Origin: Sinohyriopsis cumingii
Taxonomy: Eukaryota > Mollusca > Bivalvia > Unionida > Unionidae
Assembly: GCA_028554795.2 (NCBI GenBank)
Contig: CM068842.1
Coordinates: 29,279,077 to 29,343,076 of the forward strand
Direction: 5' to 3'
DNA length: 64,000 nt
Positions 11,590-21,787 of this stretch are shown one piece after another. Positions within the stretch are counted from its first letter, which is position 1, and every line of letters starts with the position of its first letter. The notes beneath the pieces are model-generated. The model did no database searches. It saw nothing but the letters and a program-made list of their open reading frames with translations, and was not told the DNA's origin. Both the position numbers and the translations under genes were made by a program.

Positions 11590-12190
11590 TGATGCATATG
11601 GAGGATCTGAAATGGGTAATGATTTAATACTGAATTTATGAAACACGTGGAATAATGTCCAGCTTTGCGAGCCTTGGCAGAAATTCTCATATTTACTGTA
11701 ATATATTTGTGACAGGATATTTGCAGTGTTTGATTTGGAACAGTGCTGACCTCATACTATTAAATAAGCAAACAACTTTTATTTCGACTCGGAATTGCAT
11801 CACATATTTATCGCGTAAATATGTAGTGGTTGGATAAACTTCTGTCAGTTTGTAGAACGGTTTATGTACGTATTCTTCTGTGAAGAGAGGTGAGTTTATT
11901 TACTTCTGTAAAGAAAATTTACACCACGCTTGTATATAGGGTGGATTCCATGCTACAGATATACCGCATCCCTCAAACCCCACCCAACACACGAAATACC
12001 CGTAGTTTTACTTGTTGTTATTGTTTCTGTCATGTGTTTGTCCTGTTGTTTCAGCCATTTTTCATGTTATGAAAGGTAAACATGACATAACAAACCCCTG
12101 TTGAGGTAAATTGGCCATATTGAAAGAGACGAGACCACTGTTCACCAAATCACTTTCGCGAGTCTATTTGAAAAATGGCACCAAAAAAAA
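11590..12190 (-). repeat. right arm of the large inverted-repeat pair
   Basis: Reverse-complement counterpart of 9260-10282 without the ~450-bp extra piece. Its outer edge (near 12160-12190) ends in a CCATTTTTC-type motif beside a run of 20 A. Confidence 0.75.
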
Positions 12191-13189
12191 AAAAAAAAAA
12201 AATGTTCATTAAACACAGATTCCAGAAGGCGGGGTTATAAAAATTTTCTCCACGATCGCAGCCAATCAATAAAGAGAATACTGCGGAATAATTTCATGGG
12301 TTGATTCGGACCAATCAGAATCACATAAAGTGATATATTAAAGTGTGGTAATATCAAAAATATGAAACTGTACATGCTATAGCTTAACTATGCCTAATAT
12401 GTGATACAAACAGGATAAGAAATGAACAAAAAGTGCAAATATAGCCAGTATCCAGATGTGAGAATGACTTTATACGCTTCAAGAATTGGACATATGCAAC
12501 TGAATGGAGAAATCCCGGACATTATAAAACAAGGAAATAATGAAGTCATGCACTGCTTTAAGATGCTCTTTACAAAGAAGGTGATAACCGATCTCGAACT
12601 AGGATGACAGTTCTGGATTTTTACCACCATGTCGGCGAATTCTGCGCGTTGGGTTATTCTGCGCAACGATACGACATTCCTGTAAACATTGGATCACGTG
12701 TTGTTTTTGGTTGAATTTTGTTGGGGAAGGTAGGTGATGGGTCTTACAGCCTGACTAACGCTAAGGTGCTCGACGCGAGCGTGATGTTGAGGAAAAAAAC
12801 CAATAATATGAAAGAAAAAAAAATCGTACAGACTACAGAGTGACAAATATACCTAAGATTACCCCCATGACCCGTTCTGACATTCAACCCTCTCTATCAT
12901 ACTATATAAGAGAGAAGGTACTTAACTTTCAAATACTTCGTCCCACCCATGACCCTCGATTTCCTTTTTGCTGTTTCCGTCTTTAAAGGCACACGACCAT
13001 ACTCTATGGCTTTACTCCTGATATATTTTTCTATTCTTCAAGCCATCGTTGCCTTTTCTGCGTTGTACCAAACTGAAGTTACGGACTCCGAAACGTGCAA
13101 TTTTCGCGAATTTATACTGCTGAGACAAGTCCGAGTTCATGTGACAGTAAGTATAACCTTTTAAGCCAATCATATTTCGGCGTTGACGT
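12191..13189. other. intergenic DNA
   Basis: No gene supported. Small frames at 12394-12666 (-) and 12949-13164 (+) have no recognised motif and no supporting signals. Confidence 0.5.
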
Positions 13190-13198
13190 GTGTGCCGC

Positions 13199-13372
13199 GG
13201 GTGGCACGAGTTACCCAAATACACCCAAATACTGCCCAAATATACCAAAATACTGCCTAAATACACCCAAATACTGCCCAAATGTACCCAAATACTGTCC
13301 AGAGATAAGCAACATATGCATTTACTACTAAAAAAAATTAATTAAATTCATTGTCAAGTTAAGTTCTGGGTC
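13199..13372 (+). repeat. left terminal inverted repeat
   Basis: It contains about six irregular copies of a CCCAAATACTG-like 11-mer, then GTCCAGAGATAAGCA and ATTCATTGTCAAGTTAAGTTCTGG. Family copies occur at 20586 (-), 23342 (+), 23560 (+) and 24355 (-). Confidence 0.75.
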
Positions 13373-14761
13373 AAAAATGAATACTTTAAATAACTAAAGC
13401 AATTAGAAATTCGTTGTACGAAACGTTTCGTACATCTCCAATTATCATTTGCTCAGAAATTATCGACATAGTCCGGGACGACATATATATGTCCCTAATT
13501 TGCATACTTAATACTTAGATATCTATATTCTACAATATGTTAATTTTTATTTGTGGACACACCTTCAACATTTAGATATAATTAGCTAGTGGCCTCGAGT
13601 GTGACCCCCCCCCATGGCTCTTTGTTCGAAACATTCAAAGACTTATGTGTTCCTGTTCCAACTCTCTGATATTTTTGTGTTGTTTTTTCTTAAAATTTTT
13701 CGCTATGTATATGATATAATGTTTTGTCTGCTATATAGTTTCTGTGTCTGGACTGACCTTTGTGTGGTCAAATTTTTTCTTTTATTTACTTGATGTTTAT
13801 CTCTGCTAAAAAATATTGACTCTGACCACAAACACACACCAACACACACATATATATATATATACATGATACATGTGCAAAAATTGTTACCTTTGGCTTA
13901 AATCCTTGGATGCATGCTGAATTGGAATTTTCCCTTGCATTTTCCTATATACATAGTATATAGAAAAATGCGAAGGAAAAAATCCAATTCAGCACCAATG
14001 TTGATATAGTTAATGAATCTATTTATAACTTGGTGTCTGATCATTTCCAACTGATTCTTTGACTTTACTGTCTCATTACTGTCTCATTTCCATGTTATAT
14101 TTAATTATCAAATCAGAGCTACATGTTCAAATAAATTTCTTTTGAACCAAACTAAATTTCATGTGATGAGGATCAATTCCGACTGTTTACTGATATAAAA
14201 CGAATAAAATAATTATGTCATCTAATGAACAAAATGCAAAAATAAAATCTAATCACTTTAAAGCCATCTGTGCCAAAAAATATTTGTGCAGATGCAAAAT
14301 AAAAATGTTTGTATTTTTTATTCATTTTCGCTTGCGAATTTAAATATTTTTATATATACTGGCTATGTTCATCTAACCATGCCGTTTTGTGATGGTACCA
14401 CGTATTTCTAGGCTAAAACTTTAGATGTGAAGCGGAGATTTCAAGCTATACAACAGTCTATAATATGTGTAGGTATCTTATTGAGTACCTCTTCATTTGT
14501 CTGTCCGTGCGCATGACGCCATCTCATAGAATGCTACCGATCTTCATATCCTTGATACATGCGTCTACCCATGCCGTTTTGGGATGATACACCATATCTC
14601 GATGCTATTCGCGTTTCATGCATATTACTAATGTCTGAACAAACTCAAAATCTCCATTAAGTCCAGTATTTATCGACTATTTTAATGCGGTTTTCTTTTC
14701 TCTCTAGGCGGCGGCATCAAAGAACATAGAGAAACTAAAGGGGGTTGTTCAATGAGAGCTA
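13373..14761. other. non-coding left part of the transposon
   Basis: AT-rich with no credible gene. It holds a (TA)n patch near 13850 and a strong hairpin at 13915-13994. Confidence 0.5.
13915..13994. repeat. 80-bp hairpin (near-perfect palindrome)
   Basis: Arms of about 36 bp (TGCTGAATTGGAATTTTCCC onward, and its reverse complement ending AATCCAATTCAGCA) around a loop of a few bases near ACATAG. It may be a foldback element inserted in the transposon's non-coding part, or a structural feature of it. Confidence 0.75.
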
Positions 14762-17210
14762 ATGTTCAAAGTAAAATTACAAATTCCAGAAGAGCCAACG
14801 TCTTATTTGCCAGACGTTGATCCAGTCGCTGCTGAGGTGATGGACAATTACATCGACCACATAAATGGAATCCCCCTGACCACAAGTGCTGATGGAGACT
14901 GCCTCTTCAATGCCATCTCTATCTTGCTTTGTGGTAACGAAACCATGTCAGTGAAACTAAGGTACTACACGTGTATAAAACTTCTTACAAGCACGGAACA
15001 ATACATGCTGCATCCACAGAGACCTCAGATACAACTGCTTTCTAGCAGTTACGCACAGTCTTGTCTGGACTCTGCCGTTATCGGATAATTCTCCAATGCG
15101 TGGACAATTATAGATTTGGCAGATGCAGTTAACATGAAAATAAGAGTGATATACCCATACACAAATGGGACAAATGATGTCGCCTACAAAACTTTGAACA
15201 CCGAATTCAAACGATCTGGAAATTTTGAGTACAGATGGTAGCTAGCAATCCTTTGGTACAATAGTGGAGATGTACTAACACCAGGACCAGGAAAGTGATA
15301 CGCCATCAATCACTTCGCAGCTGTTATTCATGCGGTACATATGATAACGTATCCATCAATGGATGACAATACTGTTGAATATGGTATTAGCCACAAATGC
15401 AGACTTTCATCTTCCAGTTCAGTGGCATCTACAGGGAGTCTACACCCCAAAAGGTGTTGCTCTAATATATCATTAATATCACTGGAAGGTGAAATTTCGT
15501 CATCGAACAACTTAGATAATCTTCAAGATTTAACTGATGCGGACAGTGATAGTGAAGCAGATATATCTTTTACCAAAGATAAAGAACAGTCCCTTGCCAT
15601 TGTACCACTGAGTATTGAGCGCCAACAAGCTAAGGAAAATCCAGGAAACAGGTTCTTGGAAAATGACAAACTATTTAAAATGCTTTTAAGTGAAGATGCG
15701 CCAGCAGAAAGAGTACCTTTGGGACACAAAAGCAATGTTCACGTGGTAGTGAGGCATCAACAGAATGAAGGGGGAAAACGAACGACTTTCCAAATGACTG
15801 TGGGCCATGGGACTCTAACTCGGGCACCACTGTAAACCAGGTATTCGTTGTAACTAAGGAAAACAAATTAAAAAATATTTTCAAGAAAAATGGTCAGTTT
15901 TGCCTGAAAAAGATAATGGAAAAAAAAAACATGTTTCAATTGATCCTCAACCCACAGATATATTAACTCTTCATCACTACTACACTAAGTTAAAAGACGA
16001 TGAGAGCTACAGGAAGAGAGTTACTACTGTAACTGAATCACCCGAATGGCTTAGCCATTTAAAAACCCTCGCGGTGATTGAGTATTTAGGTGTAAAGAAA
16101 TCAAATTCAAATCATCCGCATGGAAACTCAAAAAGTGGTGAATCGTACACAAGAACTGATCCACGTATCCTCCAAATGGCATACGAAAAAGTGGGGAGGA
16201 AGAAGGCGACGGAAGTGGTAAGCAAGATGGCTGATGATGACAGTTTCATGGCCCCTAAATCAGGTCGCCAACTCCAGGATAAAATCTACAGAGAAAACTC
16301 AAAGAAAATACCTCTGAGGGTGCCTGGAAACAATATTGCGGACGAGATATTGACAATAATCAGAGAGCTACACGACAACCCTTTCGTCCAGGTTGTTACT
16401 ATTACGAAAGGCAAACAACCAGTTATACTTATGTACGCTGACAATCAAATATTAGACTTAAAAAATCTGTTTGGTGTAGGAAGGCAGTGTGATCGGCATC
16501 AACAGAATGTTTAATCTTGGTAAAGTATTTGTAACAACAATGTGTTATAAAAACAGAAGCATCGTTAGCATAAAATCTATGCAATATCCAATTTTTCTAG
16601 GACCTCTTTGTCTTCACTGGGATGGTGAGCAGCGTACTTATCACCATTTTTTTTCCCATGTTAGAGAAAAACTAGACTCACAAAATTTGACATTTGGCAC
16701 AGATGATGAGAAAGCAATACAAAATTCTTTAACAAACAATTTTCCCAAAGCAAATTTTCTGCTGTTTACAAAACATCTGAAAGATAACATTAGGCATTTT
16801 CTTCAAAAAACTGGTTCTGATGAAAAAGAGAGGGAGAAGAATATAACTATAATCTTCAGTGAAGACAAAGACGGATTAGTTTTTAGTAAAGACAACCTCG
16901 AGTTTTCAAAGCAAGAGGACAACCTCTCTGTCTATTTTGATAAATATCCGAGATTTAAAACTTACTATGAAACACATTTAAAGGTAAAATTATGAAACGT
17001 TTACCAACCATTAAAAGCAAATATCATTTCTAAGTTATGGACCAATAATAATGCAGAGTCCCTAAACAATCGCTTAAAACAAGCCACTGATTGGAAACAG
17101 CTAATGCTCCCAGAACTTGTAGACTGATTACACTGGTCAACAGTGAAATCATTACTGACTTGAAAAGGCCCTAATCTGTAGTATTTTGGTGTGCCGAACA
17201 CGAATATAAC
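14762..17210 (+). pseudogene. MULE transposase with N-terminal OTU protease domain, decayed
   Basis: The N-terminal part carries an OTU-type cysteine-protease region with SADGDCLFNAI (Asp46-Cys47 pair in the first frame) and a later NHFAAVI stretch that supplies the expected His near 15320. One frame runs from 14762 to 15835 with three in-frame stops (TAA 15086, then a TAG and a TGA before 15341), followed by a frame change near 15840-15890. The transposase part (15900-16514, then 16489-17000) shows INRMFNLGKVFVTT, where the family normally has an Asp in place of the Asn, then PLCLHWDGEQRTYHHFF, FGTDDEKA (second acidic position) and, past the stop at 16993, NNNAESLNNRLKQ (third acidic position, Glu). 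Other MULEs carry peptidase domains too. It cannot be active. Confidence 0.75.
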
Positions 17211-17391
17211 CGTGAAAAATTTGTATTGGCTCTCGTTTTGAAGATATTCATATACCTCATTTTCTATGTTTCACTGTGTAAATTTCTCCAGTAGGACTGC
17301 AGCAACATCCGGAATAATGATGTAACATTGCATAATACCATCATGCTCACATCATCCACAGTTGATTGCATCATTTTCTGATGCAGTGCAA

Positions 17392-17505
17392 TACTAATGC
17401 CATGCGGCTGCTGAAGTAAGTTGACGTCAGCAGTGTACTATACATGTGTAGGCCTATTATACTAATGCCAGGCGGCTGCTGAAGCTGACGTAAGCAGTGT
17501 ACTAT
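17392..17505 (+). promoter_or_regulatory. duplicated CRE-bearing promoter block
   Basis: Two direct copies of a ~46-bp unit (CTAATGCCATGCGGCTGCTG .. GCAGTGTACTATA) lie at about 17393-17441 and 17461-17505. The first holds a perfect cAMP-response element, TGACGTCA (17422-17429); the second has a one-base variant, TGACGTAA. The second copy runs straight into the TATA box. Confidence 0.6.
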
Positions 17506-17510
17506 ATAAA
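17503..17510 (+). promoter_or_regulatory. TATA box of the 562-aa gene
   Basis: TATATAAA, 115 bp upstream of the ATG at 17625. The spacing leaves a ~85-nt leader if transcription starts about 30 bp downstream. Confidence 0.6.
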
Positions 17511-17624
17511 GCCCAATCAGATAGGTTCAGCATTTAAAATATTTTAGACGTTGTGCGAGACAGTTCAAGCTACTGTTACATAAAACTTATTATTTTATCC
17601 ATTTACGTACAATAAAGAACAGTA

Positions 17625-19313
17625 ATGCCTCGAAAGTGTGTTAATACCGCGGACAATTTTTGCTATATTTGTGGGGAAGTGACATTTGCCAACCAGAAGA
17701 AAAGTATCAATTCTCAAGTGAAGAAGGCATATCATCTTTACTTCGGATGCAAGGTTGGTGACCAAGACAAGCCTTGGGCTCCGCATATATGCTGTGCTAC
17801 ATGTACAACACAGCTTTCACAGTGGTTGAATTGCAAAAGGTCATCAATGCCGTTTGCAGTCCCAATGGTGTGGAGAGAGCCAAGCAACCACCTAAATGAC
17901 TGTTACTTCTGCTTGGTTCCTCCTCTTTCCGGCGGAATAACGAAGCGAAAGAAGTCGAGAATAGTCTACCCAAACATTCCGTCTGCATTGAGACCAGTTC
18001 CACATGGTGAGGGACTTCCTATTCCAGAACCTCCAGCAGAATATTCTTTTGATTCATCTGACGAAGACAAAGGTGAGTCGACCTGTTCTTCTCCTGGTCC
18101 ATCAGCATGCAGTGATCCAGATTTTCACTGTGGTGCATCATCAACCCCACACAGAATAACACAGGAAGAACTAAATGACCTGATTCGTGATTTGGACTTA
18201 TCAAAGAACAAGGCAGAATTGCTAGGATCAAGACTCCAACAATGGAATCTTCTAGAAGAAGATGTCACAATTACTGCATATCGAAAGCGCCACCAGCAAT
18301 TGGAGCCTTTCTTCAGAAAGGAAAGTAATCTGATATTCTGTTCCGATATTGAGGGCCTCATGAATGCTTTAAAAATCACTCATGACCCACAAGAATGGAG
18401 ACTATTTGTGGACTCTTCGAAACTGAGTCTCAAGGCTGTGCTTTTGCACAATGGAAACATTCTTCCATCTATTCCAGTAGCGTATGCTGTCCACATGAAA
18501 GAGACATACGATAACTTAAGGCAGCTACTGAATTCCATTGAGTATAACAAGTACAGCTGGCACCTCTGTGGTGATTTGAAGGTAGTTGCCCTTTTAATGG
18601 GACTGCAGCAAGGATATACAAAATACATGTGTTTCTTATGCGAGTGGGATAGCCGAGCAAGGGAAATGCACTACATGAGGAAGGAATGGACTCACAGGCA
18701 GAATGTAGCCATTGGAGAGAAGAATATCCAACACCCAGCTCTGGTTGAGGCTCAGAAAATCTTGCTACCACCCCTTCACATCAAACTAGGTTTGATGAAG
18801 AACTTCGTGAAAGCCATTGACCGGACTTTGCCAGCATTCCGATACCTGCATGAAAAATTCCCTCGACTCAGCGAAGCAAAGATTAAAGAGGGAGTTTTTG
18901 TGGGTCCTCAGATTCGAGAGCTTTTCAAAGATGACCGGTTCAACAACTTGCTGGAAGGTGACGCGAAACAAGCATGGAATGCTTTTCGCCTAGTTTCTAC
19001 AAACTTCCTCGGAAATGTTAGGGCAGAAAACTATAAGGAACTAGTAGAAGACATGTTGATGAAGTATAAGAAACTTGGCTGCAATATGTCTCTAAAGATT
19101 CACTTCCTTCATTCCCATTTGGATTTCTTTCCTAGCAACTGTGGTATTGTTAGTGATGAACACGGCGAACGTTTTCATCAAGATATCGCAACAATGGAAC
19201 AAAGATACCAGGGAAAATGGTCCACTACAATGCTGGCTGACTACTGCTGGACACTCCTCAGAGATGCTCCCGAACAGCTGTACAAGAGACAGGCGAAGAA
19301 ATCTAAGATGTAG
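17625..19313 (+). CDS. intact transposon-derived zinc-domain protein, 562 aa
   Basis: A single uninterrupted reading frame of a protein family found in many copies in insect, cnidarian and mollusc genomes, usually as 'uncharacterized protein'. Its function is unproven; the multi-copy distribution points to a DNA-transposon protein. The N-terminus has a Cys-rich treble-clef-like module: CYIC at 13-16, C42, CCATC at 55-59 and CYFC at 92-95. An acidic Ser-rich linker follows (about 135-165), then a large C-terminal domain. Acidic residues that could form a DDE-type triad are D263 (FVDSSK), D317 (CGDLK) and E515 (DEHGERFHQD); this is my inference. The WAPH, CGDLKVVALLMGLQQGYTKY and LPPLHIKLGLMKNFVKA blocks are strongly conserved in the family as I know it. 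The frame is open while the neighbouring MULE gene has decayed, so this part is younger or under selection. Confidence 0.85.
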   Translation: MPRKCVNTADNFCYICGEVTFANQKKSINSQVKKAYHLYFGCKVGDQDKPWAPHICCATCTTQLSQWLNCKRSSMPFAVPMVWREPSNHLNDCYFCLVPPLSGGITKRKKSRIVYPNIPSALRPVPHGEGLPIPEPPAEYSFDSSDEDKGESTCSSPGPSACSDPDFHCGASSTPHRITQEELNDLIRDLDLSKNKAELLGSRLQQWNLLEEDVTITAYRKRHQQLEPFFRKESNLIFCSDIEGLMNALKITHDPQEWRLFVDSSKLSLKAVLLHNGNILPSIPVAYAVHMKETYDNLRQLLNSIEYNKYSWHLCGDLKVVALLMGLQQGYTKYMCFLCEWDSRAREMHYMRKEWTHRQNVAIGEKNIQHPALVEAQKILLPPLHIKLGLMKNFVKAIDRTLPAFRYLHEKFPRLSEAKIKEGVFVGPQIRELFKDDRFNNLLEGDAKQAWNAFRLVSTNFLGNVRAENYKELVEDMLMKYKKLGCNMSLKIHFLHSHLDFFPSNCGIVSDEHGERFHQDIATMEQRYQGKWSTTMLADYCWTLLRDAPEQLYKRQAKKSKM

Positions 19314-19500
19314 TCAATGACTTGATTTTTTATAGGTAGGCTATTACAGTTGACCTTTTACTATTGGAATGCATTTCGTTATGTAAACATTAATTTCTTG
19401 CAGATTACAAAAAAACTAGAGCCAATTTTGCAATTTGACTGTCATATTCGTGTTCAGCACATAAAAATTGATAAGAATTGACTAATTTTATTTCAGTAAC

Positions 19501-19845
19501 ATGACTTTTGTAAAAATTTGTTGTCCAGTGTTATCTTCTGTTACAAAAACGCAGATCATAGACTTACGTCGAGCTTTGTATGGTACTGGCAACTACAGAC
19601 TTTTTGGTCAGTCTTTTTCTTTTCTTTTGGACAAACAAGCCTGGCACTCAAAGAATGTAATGGAGAAAGAAAAAAATTTCAAGAAATTTCTTGCTGCTCC
19701 GATCGCCACAGTAGCTGAGTCCAGCTATGTCCATTCATCAGATGGAACATACAAATGCAAGCGACCGAAACAAACTGCTGGACGAAAACCGGGACAATGG
19801 AAAAGACCAAGAGCTGAACGGGCAACAGATATAAAGCACCGTTAA
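19501..19845 (+). CDS. hypothetical 114-aa basic protein
   Basis: Open frame downstream of the 562-aa gene and inside the same element. The preceding bases (TTTTATTTCAG just before the ATG) look like a splice acceptor, so it may be a 3' exon rather than a separate gene. The C-terminus is strongly basic (KRPKQTAGRKPGQWKRPRAE), which suggests nucleic-acid binding or a nuclear localisation signal. An AATAAA overlaps the stop codon region at about 19845, and another lies near 19895. No family recognised. Confidence 0.45.
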   Translation: MTFVKICCPVLSSVTKTQIIDLRRALYGTGNYRLFGQSFSFLLDKQAWHSKNVMEKEKNFKKFLAAPIATVAESSYVHSSDGTYKCKRPKQTAGRKPGQWKRPRAERATDIKHR

Positions 19846-20407
19846 TAAACATTTTGTAACATGCACTTGTACATATGTAATTAATGCATTGTGAAATAAA
19901 TTATATAAGGTTGTAACGGCTTTTATTGCTAGTTGTATGACAGATACATCTGTATCTAGGAAATAACTGCTATTTTAATGTATTTTCGCCACTTTAATAA
20001 AAGATAAAACATAACAATATTTTAATTTTAATTTGACTTTACACTTACACCCGTATATGAATGTAGTCACCTTTACAGCGTCAAAAGTTACCAAAAAGGC
20101 GCAGTACAGTATTATGCCTTTCACAATACAGTTGCTTATCTGTTGTGACAGAGAACTCGAAAGAACCAAGGTTGATGATATTAATTCAGCCCATGGCTGT
20201 CAATTATCAGATAATTATTTAAATTATTGGAGATTGCATAAAATAGAACGAAACAAACTGCCAAATGAACTCAGCAGCGGAAAATACAACTTGAATTAAT
20301 GCGAATAAAGAAATGAATATTAGGCCTATGAAAATAAAGATGGAAGTTGTGAGATAGAATAGAAACATTCGAGTACATTTATATATTTGAGAGCATCTTG
20401 ATGGTAT

Positions 20408-20408
<1 letters not shown>

Positions 20409-20478
<70 letters not shown>
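20409..20478. repeat. (AT)n microsatellite
   Basis: Pure AT run inside the transposon's right non-coding part. The 109-aa minus frame over it is artefactual. Confidence 0.95.
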
Positions 20479-20480
<2 letters not shown>

Positions 20481-20585
20481 ATCATCAGAGTATATATCTT
20501 TTCTAAGAAAAATAAACAGGAAATTACCAAAAGACAAAATTTGACCACACAATAGCTAATTGTATCTAAATGTCGAAGGTGTAAT

Positions 20586-20701
20586 CCAGAACCTAACTTT
20601 GCAATGAATTTAAAATCTCTTTAGTTGTAAATGTATCACGTGCTTGTTTCTCAACAGCATTTGGGCAGTATTTGGATGTATTTGGGTAAATCGTGCTGCC
20701 G
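20586..20701 (-). repeat. right terminal inverted repeat
   Basis: Inverted partner of 13199-13372, shorter by loss of some CCCAAATACTG units. The outer end reads CGGCAGCACGATTTACCC on the minus strand. Confidence 0.75.
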
Positions 20702-20710
20702 GTGTACCGC

Positions 20711-21428
20711 ATAGGTAAACTATGTTGAAAAAAAGAGTCGCTTGTGTACGATGTATGTACAGTGAAGAAGACAATATCTAATTCTTCCATGGAGCAGGAT
20801 AACTAAATTTGAATTGAGTTATTGGTAAGTAAAAACTTACTTTTGCATCTACCACTGTTCTGTAATTAAGGAAGGTTTTATCGAAGAGTCACAAACATGG
20901 TACATGTAGCTCTCTCTTTTCATCGGTTGTCACATGAGTTTGGACTTGTCTCAGCAGTAAAAATAAAGACAGCACAGTAAGTATATTAATTAAACATAAT
21001 GGAGGAGTGTCGATATAGGCTGCCAAGTGTGTGAGATGTTCATGAAACTTTAACTACTCATTCTGATGTCAGCCGACATCAGAACATGCTATACAAGGCC
21101 ATTATTTGGATAGTAAGACATATCACTAAACCAAAAACATGTGCTATGTCTTATATTGTAGGACTAATTTATACTTTAATTGCATTAGTCCTATATGTAC
21201 GACATCGACGCTGTTATTTATGTTTTGGGTGTCAGGGTCTTACTGCCTAACTAACAGCACTGTGTAGCATGTTTTGATGTTGACTAACATTGTAACAAAA
21301 GTCAAATTTTAAGCAAACTGGCAACTAAAATAATGATGCTTTTCTACAAAGTAAAGTCATAATGTTTTAATCAGACTTTACTTACTCTGATGTCTTTTCT
21401 CTAATAATTTCAAATTCTCACAAAAGAA
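20711..21428. other. intergenic DNA
   Basis: No gene or recognised repeat. Confidence 0.5.
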
Positions 21429-21449
21429 ATGGACCTGTTTTCAAGTTTA

Positions 21450-21766
21450 TGTGTGTGTGATTTGGATTTTTAACATAGCTTTAACAATTTTTCAGTCATA
21501 TTGCTATGGTGTCTACAGTGTGACAGTTTATAGTGGATGTCTAGCACTGAGGCATCATGCTGCAGGCATGTAGCATGATGTACCACCCAGTCACATTATC
21601 CTGACACCAGGCCGACTAGTCCTAACACTAACCTCTTAATGCTGAGCACCAAGCGAGGCAGCTGTTAGTACCATTTTTGTAAGTCTTTGATATGACTTGG
21701 CCAGGGATCGATCCCATGACCTCCCATATCTGAGGCAGATGCTCTAACCACTAGGCCACTGGAGCG
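21450..21766 (-). mobile_element. tRNA-derived SINE (family 1), full length
   Basis: Reverse-oriented copy with a tRNA-like head near 21690-21766 (A-box TGGCCTAGTGG; B-box GGGATCGATCCC-like, altered), a ~200-bp body and a short (CA)n tail at 21450. It is flanked by a 21-bp target duplication, 21429-21449 and 21767-21787, with one mismatch. Such duplications are made when LINE machinery inserts SINEs. Confidence 0.9.
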
Positions 21767-21787
21767 ATGGACTTGTTTTCAAGTTTA

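Larger units (their letters stand above)
13199..20701 (+). mobile_element. 7.5-kb Mutator-like DNA transposon with terminal inverted repeats
   Basis: The two ends are inverted copies of one sequence: left 13199-13372, right 20586-20701. Reading inward, both go from GGCACGAG / GGCAGCACGATT through CCCAAATACTG units to TTCATTGNAAAGTT..GTTCTGG. The flanks carry a 9-bp near-duplication, GTGTGCCGC (13190-13198) against GTGTACCGC (20702-20710); a 9-bp duplication is typical of the Mutator superfamily. Inside are a decayed OTU/MULE transposase (14762-17210), an intact 562-aa gene (17625-19313) and a 114-aa frame (19501-19845), all on the plus strand. The 562-aa gene could belong to a second element nested inside; I see no clear second set of ends. 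Confidence 0.7.

Noticed and set aside
17217-17391. Left end of a separate element carrying the 562-aa gene
   Set aside because: No inverted partner was found downstream of 19850, so nested-element edges cannot be supported.
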